NCBI GenBank assembly: GCA_963681505.1
Contig: OY811983.1
Coordinates: forward strand, 5,076,122-5,140,121
Source: Eunapius fragilis
Taxonomy: Eukaryota > Porifera > Demospongiae > Spongillida > Spongillidae
Direction of reading: 5' to 3'
Length of the DNA: 64,000 bases
The position numbers and the translations under genes were made by a program. The first letter of the stretch is position 1, and each line of letters opens with the position of its first letter. The notes under the pieces are model-generated. The model ran no database searches, was not told the DNA's origin, and saw nothing but the letters and a program-made list of their open reading frames with translations. Shown piece by piece: positions 1 through 10,712 of the stretch.

Positions 1-3000
1 TAGCGATCTATGTGCTCTGAGTTGTACTCTGCACAGCTAAAAGTAATGAAGAGCGTAGGCGATCCATACTCTCTCAGCATGCATTTCAATTCACTGCTCC
101 TATGGAACCAGTACTGCTTGGTTCCACGCACAGACTGAAATATGGTGGAAAGATTTGCCTCAATATTTTCATCAGATTTAGAAACTCCTGCAAGAAACTG
201 GTTCACAGGCATTTTACCTTTAGCAGTACTTTTAAGAACATTGTAAATGCCTGCTGAAATCTGCCGCATTTCTTGCAACCACAGTAAAAAGAATACGTAT
301 TGTGGATCTTTTCGAAATCGAGAATCTTTGTGGAGCAGCCGTGATTTGGCATACTCTGATGCTGATATGTGTATGTCCCGAGGGTGGAATTCACCAAACT
401 GCCCGGATGGAAAGAGTGTTGGAAAACACATTACATCTAGATATCTCTGTCTACTTTCAATAGGATCATCTTTAACATTTTGCATCTTGTACTGCTCAAC
501 GTCCATCATTACTGACCCTTGTTGGTCTAACGATCGAATAGTGTATGCCTGTAAAGCAGCTACATCATCAGCTGATGCCTTTTCCAACATTGTGCAGGAA
601 GCCTTGTCAACTACCTCAACTACATTTCTAGCTGCCTCATCTAATGATGCATCATCTATGTTTTTATAAAGCCAATTTATTTCTTTTAGTTTTTTTATAG
701 CTAGCTTCACTGCATTTACATCCACCAGGGTTTGCCATACTATTTTATTTTTTGTTGGAACACCATTAACGATTATGTACAGCTGTGGGTCAGGCAAAGC
801 CACTAGCTCAGTTCCACCTATTTGAACTTCAGATAAAGTGTCCCACGTATTCTTCAGTGGCAGTGGCAGAAAGAACATGCAACCTCTACATGCTTGCAGT
901 GCATTGTATGCTGGTACTTTACCAGAATATGTACCCAACCTCACTATTGTCTGAAATGCCTTTGCCCTCTGAATCAACTGTTTACTAAGAGCATCTAGTG
1001 ACTTCAGTTCATCTGGTACAGGTTCTGTGAGAAGCCCATTAAGGACACACCTAGCTGGTATGGCATTCTTATTAAGAAAAGGTCCACAATAGCGGCACAC
1101 ATACACCTTTTCTGCATCACTGTTTAGCACTATGTGGTATTTCAAAGTCAACCAAGCATCTGTGTTGTATTTTTCTAGGCTAAAGTTAACACAAGACACC
1201 TGTTTACGCTGACACAAACGCTCACAGCAACAACAGGGAAACTCTGGATCATCTTTGAACTTTGATTGTAGCGTGGCCATGAGGTCAGCATGAGTAACTT
1301 TCAAGTGTCTCTCAATGCAGCCTAGACCAAATGATGAGTGGTCTTCACTAACTACAACATGCTCAGCTCCATCCTCACTGAATAAGTTGGACAAGCTCCC
1401 CTTCAAGCCCAGTAAAGCTATCAGGTCATCAATATCCCCTGCCTGAAGGGCTGAATCAATAGCCTTAATGGTCATATGGCATTTGCGGGCAGAGTACAGA
1501 ACCCTAGTAAACATCCGCAGTACAGGATAGTGAGGTGCAGCTGCTCTAATTACCCTCAATGGACTGGAGCATTCTGGAAGATCACAATAAATGAGATGAC
1601 CTAGATGCTCGGAGCTATCGTGGTGAACATGGTCACACCCTGAATCAAGGTCATTAAGCCCTGCTCGAAGATCTTCAACAGACATTTGGAACAGTGACTT
1701 TGTCCTCAACACTAATGCTAATTCGTCATGAGTGAGAAGGCGACACTCGTTTGTACATTTCCATTTCAGTGGTCGCATGGTATCCTTATTCCTGTCCCCT
1801 ATCTCCTCTGCCACTGCACACCTACCATTGAGGTCTACTGGTATGGCACCAGGTCCTCTTGTGTTAGTGTAAGAAGTGTCAAAGAAATAGGGTTCAGAGC
1901 CAGCTGTATGATACCTATTCCCAACTAAAATATCATTTTCTTCTAATTTAATTGCATTAACTTCACGGATAGCTTTTAGCAATGACCCTGCATTTGCTCT
2001 TCGTGCACTCAATGCTTTAGCGAGTAATGCATCTGCACTAATCTTACTTACTGCCGCATGTGCAGATCTAGTAATTACCTTTTGAGCTAGCCATGGATGG
2101 GTCTTACAAAAGGCATCATTTGCTTCACTTAAAAGCTCACTATTCCTAAGAATAGATTTTTCTAGACCACCATTATACTCCGTTAGTACACGAGAGTTGG
2201 GTTCATACAGGGAGTAGCTACATGAGAGAAGGAGATGGTTGCAGTCATTAATTTTCACCTAAATTTGTTTAAACAACCCTCAGTTAAAAGGTAGCATTGG
2301 CAGTGGCAAAGCCATATAATACAAAGATTACATGTTCTCACGCTATTATCAGATAAACCATGCACCACAATACATTATCATCAGCAACTTAGCAGGGCCG
2401 GGTTCGTAACCATGGAAACCCGTAAAATAGAATAGAATCAGCTATTTTACGGGTTTCCCTGGTTACGAATCCCCGGCCTGCTTGACACCATAATATTACG
2501 AAATTGTCTTTGACGAACAGCGTGCACACATTTCAAACAGCACTAAGAGTGGAGAGAGATGCAATATCTACCGCTGTAACTGTTAAATAAAATATTCCTT
2601 CCATTTTAGCGATACACTATGGCATGCTCATAATTTATGGATTCAACATTCATGCTGTAACGCACCTTTGGGTGGTAGCTTTGTCTGTCCTTTCAGTAGC
2701 GCGCTTGACACCGTGTCGTGTCTTGTATTGCACTCGTTTGGCATATCTGGCAGCATCGGGGTCTTTCCAGTAGCGACTCCTTTTAGATGCCCGAACGGTA
2801 TCAGAATAGTCCTTGTACTTTGCTCTTTTAGAAGCACGGTTTTCATCAATGTCATTCTGATATCGCTGTCTTTTAGTAGACCTCGTGGATTCAACATCAG
2901 CATAGTAGCTGTCGCGAACAGAGGCCTTCTTTTTCTCAGGATTAGCCTTGTAGCTTTCGCGAACAGAGGCCTTCATTGTCTCAGGATTAGCCTTGTAGCT

Positions 3001-3384
3001 TTCGCGAACAGAGGCCTTCTTTTTCTCAGGATTAGCCTTGTAGCTTTCGCGAACAGAGGCCTTCTTTTTCTCAGGATTAGCCTTGTAGCTTTCGCGAACA
3101 GAGGCCTTCTTTTTCTCAGGATTAGCCTTGTAGCTTTCGCGAACAGAGGCCTTCTTTTTCTCAGGATTTGCCTTGTAGCTTTCGAGAACAGAGGCCTTCT
3201 TTTTCTCAGGATTTGCCTTGTAGCTGTCGCGAACAGAGGCCTTCTTTTTCTCAGGATTTGCTAAATAGCGCGCACGGGCTTTAGCTTTACACTCTTGCGA
3301 TGACTTTATTTCTAACACTTCGTCTTTGGTTTGGAGGTATTCCGCTCGTTGTTGCAATCTCTTCTTCTGTTTACGTGAAGGCAT
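1..3384 (-). CDS. Helitron rolling-circle transposase/helicase, 5' part (two exons, continues past left edge)
   Basis: Read on the minus strand, exon 1 runs 3384-2666 and exon 2 runs 2217-1; the frame is still open at the window edge (about 979 codons visible). The intron 2665-2218 has a GT donor in CAAAG|GTGCG and an AG acceptor after a pyrimidine stretch. Phases fit exactly: two exon-1 bases plus one exon-2 base give Ser, then an open frame of 739 codons. Domains in order: a Lys/Arg-rich N-terminus with eight 15-residue repeats; a Cys-rich middle region (CCCCERLC) with IPARCVLNGL and QACRGCMFFLPLP, resembling the region preceding Rep in invertebrate Helitrons; then the start of the Helitron_like_N domain (LFPSGQFGEFHPRDIHIS, SEYAKSRLL, LREYGSPTLFITFSCAEY). 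The HUH motif, catalytic tyrosines and PIF1 helicase would lie to the left of the window. The motifs are recognised from family knowledge; the open frame and splice fit are seen directly. No stop or frameshift was found, so the copy may be young. Confidence 0.85.
2392..2481. repeat. Hairpin (inverted repeat) within the Helitron intron
   Basis: Arms of about 39 bases beginning GCAGGGCCGG and ending CCGGCCTGC are nearly perfect reverse complements around a short AT spacer. The hairpin sits wholly in intron 2218-2665 of the Helitron gene. It could be a small MITE inserted in the intron or a structured RNA element; no clear target duplication was seen. Confidence 0.8.
2901..3260 (-). repeat. Eight tandem 45-bp repeats inside Helitron exon 1
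   Basis: A 45-bp unit is repeated eight times with few substitutions and encodes a 15-residue basic unit starting ANPEKKKASV. All copies keep frame, and variants are conservative (RES, RDS, LES; one copy has ETMK). The lysine-rich helix-like repeat could bind DNA. Similar basic repeats are common at the N-terminus of invertebrate Helitron proteins. Confidence 0.9.
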
Positions 3385-4513
3385 TTTTTAGCCCAAGTGT
3401 GTTAGATTGCATGGGAAAACCAACGAATTTAATAACAGCTGGTTATTTTATATTGGCTGCGTAATGTACCTAGTGATGTAATGCGCTATTTGTAGATCAA
3501 CGCCAAATAAGGAACTACTCGCTTTATTTAATTGCCCGATCAGTTAGGCGTCTAACAGACCCCCAAAGATAACCTGCGGACACATCCTGAAGCGATTGGT
3601 ACACTTGGCGTGCTTTACAAACGTTCCTGTCGTGAGTTATACTCTCCGGAAGGAAGAAGAAGAAGAAGAATAAGAAGCCGACGGAGGAGAAATTTTAGGT
3701 GGGACTGGGTACGGACGATGGGGACGAGTAATTTTGTTCTCTAAAAGTACACCGTCTTGTGACGCAAATACAACGCAGAACTGTTGTCCTTTTTGATATC
3801 GCTCCATTGCCACTAAGAGCGAAGTGACCCGATTCTTAAATGTCCCGCTAGACGTGAGTGACGTTTTTATAATGACATTCATGATACTGTAGGATTCCTA
3901 TATGGAACCTACTCGCGTAGGTTCCGATACGTATGATATCAGGTCTGCATACGACCTCTGTACATCAATCAGTATACGTTTCATGACCGTATACTGACTC
4001 TTGTAACGTTTCAGCATACGTTTGATGTCTGCATGCAGAGTTTCGGTATACGAGTGGTTATCGTAGCATATCCCGATCTGCATTCGGCTACTATATCCAT
4101 TCCCAATAACCAGTAATAACATGAGTTGCAAACTTTATATAATGAAATTACAACGACATGAATAAACAGTACGAAATTCTGCTTTCTATACTTTTTCCCT
4201 CCACCATCCATGCAGCTTTGCATCCATTCGGTCCTGGAGTTGAGGTAATGTGCGCGTCAAGTCAGTAGCCGCGGATAAACATCCATGACTTACTGGAAGC
4301 AACTGAAGCGCTGTGTACATAGAGTGCGCATAGCAAGTTCTTCAGCGGGTAGTACTTGCCTTTTCTAGGGCAGGTTCGATCCTTTGTTTAGTAGTGGAGC
4401 AGTAGTATTATGCTGCGCTTGCTGTCGACTTTCTGTATTAAAGAACACGCTACGGTAAATGTCAAAACGGTACACATTTTCCAACGTACATGTCAATGAG
4501 TTTACTTGCCAAG
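3385..4513. other. No confident gene; small minus-strand ORF at 3637-3882
   Basis: An 81-codon minus-strand ORF (3882-3637) is the only candidate. Its translation aligns weakly with the minus-strand translation of 25755-25498: both have a Phe-rich segment with SQ, then V, then a K..P and a Pro/Ser-rich end, and both are followed by TCCTATATGGAA. This suggests a shared dispersed element rather than a host gene. The rest of the stretch shows no recognisable coding sequence. Confidence 0.3.
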
Positions 4514-4705
4514 CACAGGGAAAAAATGCGTGGAATCATTTAGAAATCCCTGTGTGATCTACCACATAAATCATACGCTCGCGTGTGATTTTTGTGTGAT
4601 TTTTCGAAAATCACACAAAAATCACACGAAGCGTATGATTTCGTATGATTTATGTGGTAGATCACACAGTGATTTCTAAATGATTCCACGCATTTTTTCC
4701 CTGTG
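4514..4705. mobile_element. Palindromic MITE, about 192 bp
   Basis: The sequence starts CACAGGGAAAAAATGCG and ends with the reverse complement CGCATTTTTTCCCTGTG. Arms of about 90 bases pair almost end to end, with TGTGTGATTT motifs near the centre. It has no coding capacity. This is the structure of a fold-back miniature element; no superfamily can be assigned because the target duplication is not obvious. Confidence 0.8.
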
Positions 4706-5400
4706 AAGCGTACGTTCGATTTCTGTCTTCAAGCGGTGTACTAGTACTTCTATTGAGCTATTTATTGTAAAAAACACGGCATTGTAAAGACTCTACCTTT
4801 TTATGTTTTCATCGTAAATCGATTTGCCTGGTTTGAGTTAAAAGAACACTGTCACACGTTCAACACTTACTACGATCCCTGCACAAGTGAATTCCACCGT
4901 AGTTTCCACGCAGAAGCGAGTTCATTTTTTTTTGACACGCGAATAACTACGGAAGATGAAACGCATGGCCAAATTGAGCATCATTACACAACCATAATGA
5001 CCACTTACCTTCGTTGATCTCTCTGCCTACCTTACTGCCTCGCCCTAAGCGCCAAAATACACGTGACGCGACTAACGATTACTTTTAATAACCTCCAATC
5101 GAAGCCCACCTGAGGTTCTAAGCCCTGTGGATATGAAATGTTTTCTGCGTAATGCATGATCAGATCATTGATGTATGTGTGTATGTGCTTTTTCTAGCGG
5201 CCTACAAACAATTTCAATAGGCCTGGAACTTTTTTTTACACCAGGGCGTCAAGACAACTGGCTGTCACGGTCATGCAGTGTTAGGCTGTGATTGACTTTG
5301 CTCCGTCGATGAGCGCATGTATGTCACACCCACGTTGAGAGCTGTGCTGATGATGTGGTCGGGGAGCATCAGTGTACAGGGGCTAATATCTAAGAGGAGG
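4706..5400. other. No gene seen
   Basis: AT-rich sequence without a long open frame, repeat array or RNA gene that I can support. Confidence 0.5.
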
Positions 5401-5485
5401 ATTGCAGGTCAGACCCGCGATATGAAAAGCAGGGGGGGGGGGGGGGGGTGGGGGTGCTGTACGCGCTTCAGGCCCGATACGCATA

Positions 5486-5519
<34 letters not shown>

Positions 5520-5650
5520 GAAGAGGGTGCTGCCTAGCGGAAGAGGGGGAGGAACCTTACATGAAATGGTGTGTGTGGGGGGGGGGGGGGGGGGAGGAAT
5601 GGGGTTGCAACCCCACCCCCCTATATCCGCCCATGGTGTACTGTACTCCC
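5401..5650. repeat. Poly-G-rich degenerate repeat related to the element at 57.34-57.74 kb, opposite orientation
   Basis: Three G runs of about 17, 31 and 18 bases alternate with short segments. The segment CTTCAGGCCCGATAC is the reverse complement of GTATCGGGCCTGAAG in the 57.4-57.7 kb element, and both have a GGTTGCAACCCC block next to a TATCCGCC end. The left end is not recognisable, so this is probably a truncated copy. The frames through the G runs (poly-Gly/poly-Pro) are not credible proteins. Confidence 0.65.
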
Positions 5651-6792
5651 CCACAATAATGTATGTCACTGATTTGTGACTGCAGCAGCTTCTTCTAAAA
5701 AACCACATGCTGTCACCATATGTCTCCTGGCCTAGCCGGCCTCAGCTAAACAGTGAAACGTAATGCCCACCCCCCGCCCAAATCTGCACTTCATTTTCTA
5801 TTGTATGTGTGTGCATGCCCTTAGGTATTAAATACATGTTTCTGTTTGTTGAGTACAACAAATGTGACAGAAACTTAGCTCCCTCCCAAATGCAAGGGCA
5901 TAGACTAGTTTTTAAGAGTAGGGGGGCTACATGTAATTAATTTTGCGTGCGCGTGGGTTTTGTTTGTGAATACGATGTTGTTGCTCTCCTGGCTTGCTAC
6001 ACAGAAACCAAACAGTTGTACACTTCCAACTCAATCAACAATACAAGTGTGTAACGCAATTGTAAAACGTGCGTGTGACTCTATTGAATAGCGTGCACTT
6101 TACAATTGATTATTAACAACTTCAGAAATTTTAATAACTCAACTGCAAAAATCTGGGGGGGCTAAAGCCCCCCTGCCCACCCCCCCCCCCCCCCCCCCCC
6201 TTGTCTACGCCCTTGCAATGTGATTGGCTGGACAGAATATGACGCTGCTACATGCTTAGTCTAAACTTTTCTATGTTGGTGTTTGGTGAATTTTTTAGGC
6301 AGATTCCAGTTGAATTTTCATTGACAGCGAGACAGGACAACATAACAAGATGTTGAACTGGAGAGTTCAAGGCACAAAATGGAACTGTGTGTGTCTTTTG
6401 TAATGTGATGTGGGAGTGGTTTTTCTGTAGGTTTTTTCCAGGAGCCGTGTGAGGGCCCACCCCTCCAAGTGCATACACATGGCTCGTTGTGTGTTGTGTT
6501 GTAATGCTATGTCTATGTGGTTATGTGTGAGCATGCAAAATGAATTTGAACCAAATTGATGATTGACAGGGAGATGGGGGCATCACGTGGTGCAGCACAT
6601 GGGGAGGGAGGTACCATGAGTTTCATGCACCCATGATGTGTCAAGCGTGTGAGTACATTTATCTTGTTCGTTGTATAGTGTTCATGTGTAATACGCAAAC
6701 GCATCCACAGACAGTTGTGCACAGAGTCTGCATCTCACAGGTGACTATGAGTACATTTGTTTCAGCTGGAAAGAAACAAATGTACAGAAATC

Positions 6793-6795
<3 letters not shown>

Positions 6796-6854
<59 letters not shown>
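6796..6854. repeat. (CA)n microsatellite
   Basis: About 29 uninterrupted CA dinucleotides. Confidence 0.95.
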
Positions 6855-6855
<1 letters not shown>

Positions 6856-8341
6856 CTTTGTATCCCACCCTTAGGACTCATCGACATCTGGTTTGGATTT
6901 TCAGGCCCATCTTGTCATCAAGGAACACCATTAAAGATATATTAGTACACCATTGTGGATTCAATTTGTTAAACTCACACTGTCATGTGTTCACTTGTCA
7001 CATAGTGCATGGGAACCAGAGACCTCAAACCAATGCTTTCAGTCTGCCAATGCATAGTCCAAACTATGCAACACTAGTACTGATGTCATCCACTCTGACC
7101 GGCTTGTGTAGTGCATGATGAAATCATGCTGGAACCTAGCTTTAATCTAGAATCGGTGTTGTAAGGATTGTTATTGTGCCCCGCCCACATTACAATACAC
7201 TTGTTTTAACGCTTATAGTCGACTTAAGTGCAACAGAAATCGACTCAGCGGGGTACATTTCACTGTATTCGGAAAAAGTTAAAGTTTGGTCATGCTAAAA
7301 TATCGCCAAGATCGGAATTAGGGCTCATATATAAACTGCAATTGAGCACTGCATTCAGAATAGCAATAACTGAAGCTGCAGTACACAGAAATTAATTCCG
7401 TTATTGCTTTCCAATGTATTCTGTACTTCATACTTGCATTCATAATTATTTACTGCCGATTACCCGGCCTATGATAGTATCATCTCTGATCTGTCAATGA
7501 CCTCGGTCATTATAATATTAAAAATCAGTCATTGAGCACTTGGTTGAAAGTATGCAACACTGCCAGCGTCGTACTGCGTCATTTCAACTTTGGCTTTGCA
7601 TGTGCAACAGATATGTTCAGAGGGTGACTCACTGACATCTGTTCGATGATATCTTTGGACATCAATTTCAGTGTTATTGTGCCCCGCCTACACTGATATA
7701 GCCGACTTAATGTATAATAGTTACGTGCAACAGAAGCTATAGCGACCCAGGGGTATTTTCCATTGTGTAACGAATGTTTTAAAGGCACAGAATAACTTTG
7801 GTTGTTCTCTTCAGATTATAATAATATACATAAAATCAAATTACAATTCATAGGCATTTATCATAATATATAATTAAAAGATTGAGTTATGTGTGAGATC
7901 CTTTAATAGTACCTATTGATAATCCTATGTCCCCTAAACATTAGTAATGATACATCGATATTTAATTTTTGCAGTCCACTATTAGTATTTGCTGTGAGAA
8001 GTTTGAGGTATTATTGTGTGTATACAAACTGAGCATAGTCATGTGTAAAGATGGAGTGGGCGGGGGTGGGAATAGGGGGCACATACAGTTTTTTTTTATT
8101 ATAATGAAGTGGTAAGAGAATCATAGCATTGGCTTCTGCACGTTCGATTCTCCGAGCTTCCATTGTGCCAGAAAAATGTAAAGGATTTTGAGCCACAGTC
8201 TCATTCCAGATCAGAACAGAAACCTGTTCTAATGAATGTGCTTATATGCTTCCAGATTGTTCCATATATTGCTTGTTGACATGTAGTTGCAGCTGTGTTT
8301 CTAAGGTTTGAGGTAAGTATGAATATGATTAGGTGTGCATA

Positions 8342-8353
8342 GTGTGTGTGTGT

Positions 8354-8389
<36 letters not shown>
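8342..8389. repeat. (TG)n microsatellite
   Basis: About 24 TG units with one TATG interruption. Confidence 0.95.
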
Positions 8390-8391
<2 letters not shown>

Positions 8392-9364
8392 TTTGTGAGT
8401 GATTGAGACAGCCGTAGGATTCTTCAAATAACAGTTTGGAACAGGAATATACAAAGCAATTCAGCATTCAAATAAAACGTAGTCAACAAAAGTCCACTGG
8501 TTGCAGCTGTGAGGTGCATGACATGTGCTCTATCTGCTCTTATCAGCAGCTCAGTTGTTCCAGGGTCTGCATAAACTGATCATATCACTCAAATTTCACC
8601 TTCCAAAAAGAAGCATCCATAAAGACTAGAGTTTATTTTTAAAAACCCATCCCTGTGGCACATTCCACCCCCCCCCCCCCCCCGCCCCCCCAGTCTCCTG
8701 CTGCCTCCGGCCAAGCAGGATTAAGAAGTATTAGTCTTACCTGAAAAGCAAAACTTCTTAGCTTTGCTCCCAGACCAGATCGCAATGGGTAAGCTTAGAG
8801 CACTTCTTCATAGACCCTAACTGGCAGAGTTATGCCCATCCCATATACCATTTGCACTTCTGTCAACAATACCTTGTTCACCCATGTTTTAAATTCAACT
8901 CACCTTTGAATATACCCGGCGTGTATGAAAAGCATGTTTTCTAGGATAGAGGAAATACACACAAGTAACATGTGCACATCCAACTGAGCAACTGACTGTC
9001 AGTTGTGTCCATCATGATTTGTGTGTTGAATGAAGTGTGTATTATAACCTGAATCAATTCCATCTCTGATGTGGGGTCATCAATATCTAACGAGGCTGCC
9101 ATGTGTGGAGAGAATACACACGTACATGTAACAGACAGTACACATACCCATAGCACACAATGGTTGCATCTTAAAGTTTATCTGAGCAGATACGAAAGAC
9201 TGTCAATGTATACATGATCCGAGTATGTGTGCAACATGTGCTCGTGTGTTGTGTGTGCACATGCATGTGTGTGAATGCGTGCGATTGTATGTATGTGTGT
9301 GTGTGTGTTCAAAAAGTTTTATATTGGGCTATTCCATTATTTAACCGTACACCCTTATGGATGA

Positions 9365-9730
9365 CAATAAATGGTGTCCAGGGGGGGGGGGGGGGGGGAA
9401 TTGGGGGGGGGGGGGGGGGGGGAATTGGGAATATGTGAATATGTCCCGGGGGGGGGGGTGAGTTTGAAGGAAGAATATATGTGTCCTGGGGGGTCCTGGG
9501 GTGTATGTGCATTATTGTATGTCCCGAGAATAGGGAGAGGGGGAGAGAAAGAGACAAAGTTACATAAGAAGTATGTCCTAGGGGCTGGGGGTGTCTATTG
9601 AATGTCTTGGGGGGGGGAGGGGGAGGGAATTATAGATGAGAAGCAAGTCCTGGGGGGTGTTTAATTGTATGTCCCGGGGGGGGGGGGGGGTTGAGGGAAT
9701 TATAGATGAGAAGCATGTCCTGTCTAACCC
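9365..9730. repeat. G-rich degenerate minisatellite
   Basis: Repeated blocks of TATGTCC followed by a G run, and two copies of GGAATTATAGATGAGAAGCA, separated by G runs of 8-18. This is imperfect tandem amplification of a G-rich unit with no credible coding. Confidence 0.6.
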
Positions 9731-10002
9731 GCAAATCAACCATCTCCTATGTGTTAGTCCCCATATTCAAAAAATGCCGCCAACTGCGTCCAGCAACCTG
9801 TTATGAGACAGCGTTTTCGTTCGGGAATAGGTGCGTGCCGCGGCTATATTATCTCTGGCATTTCTCTGCTATATCTGAAAGGCAAGTTACCCCATCGGCA
9901 TGCATGCTACGGGGAAGTACTCCATGCATGCTGTTAGATAGAATTGACTAACCCCTCCAAACTCCAGTCGGCTTCCACTCTGCGGTCTGTATTAAACTAA
10001 GT

Positions 10003-10121
10003 GTCCCCCTCCAGGATACTATATCCTAGGATCAATTGCCGGCAGATCAATATGTAAATGGGGGGGGGGGGGGGGGGGGGGGGGGCAATTGATCCTAGGA
10101 TATAGTATCCTGGAGGGGGAC
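10003..10121. mobile_element. Hairpin element with 38-bp arms and poly-G core
   Basis: The left arm (10003-10040, starting GTCCCCCTCCAGGATACT) and right arm (10083-10121) are near-perfect reverse complements. The core is a short spacer followed by a run of about 25 G. A decayed relative with a poly-C core lies at about 30690-30785. It is non-coding and looks like a MITE. Confidence 0.8.
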
Positions 10122-10657
10122 AATATATCCTAGGGTAGGATGTCTATATACTTATTCCCTCTCTCTTTTCATGCATAAAAGCCTACCAACTGTACATTAT
10201 GCAACTCAAGATGCGCGTATATACTGGTATAACGTTAACGACGTCGTAACTGATAAGATGTACCACAAACAATGATATTGATTGACTTAACGCGCTAAGG
10301 AAGCTTTTGCAAAAAGCACTGTGCGCAGCCAAGAAGCATTTCTTTTCCAAACAGCATGCACCTGGAATCTCACATGCTATGTGTCATTGTAATGGATCCG
10401 TCCTATCTCCTAAGCGAACCGACGCTGTGGCGCTACAATCACAGCTGTATGACCACGGTTATACACGATTTCAGGCACACTCTACACAGCCAAATTTTTA
10501 AAAAGCTGTATCAGGATGTATTTCCCAACAGAGTATGTACCAGGTACGATATGTATGTACCAGGTATGATATGATCATATTCATGATCATATCATACCTC
10601 GGTATATTTTTCCTAAACTGCAATGGCTACCTTTTAATTATACATGCATGGCGTCTG

Positions 10658-10689
10658 TGACGTCACGATGGAAAGCTCTATATAAAAGG
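10658..10689 (+). promoter_or_regulatory. CRE plus TATA core promoter of gene A
   Basis: A perfect CRE/ATF palindrome TGACGTCA (10658-10665) is followed by TATATAAAAGG (10679-10689), 24 bp before the first ATG at 10713. The same pair at the same spacing precedes gene B (33551-33580). TATA placement predicts a very short 5' leader, so the ATG at 10719 (second in-frame Met) may be the used start. Confidence 0.75.
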
Positions 10690-10712
10690 ATACTGATACA
10701 TGTTTAATTAAT

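Larger units (their letters stand above)
5651..9364. other. No gene seen; microsatellites and homopolymer tracts
   Basis: The stretch contains (CA)n at about 6796-6854, (TG)n at about 8342-8389, a poly-C tract at about 6181-6200 and another near 8667-8683. Short ORFs here are either repeat-encoded or lack any recognisable domain. No splice-consistent gene model could be built. Confidence 0.5.

Noticed and set aside
4321..4380. tRNA-like stretch (AGCAAGTTCTTCAGCGGGTAG followed by GGTTCGATCC)
   Set aside because: It has A- and B-box-like strings but no cloverleaf: acceptor and T stems do not pair and spacing is too short.
8100..8165. Possible tRNA (GTGGTAAGAG ... CGTTCGATTC)
   Set aside because: The presumed T stem does not pair and there is no acceptor stem; at most a very decayed SINE head.
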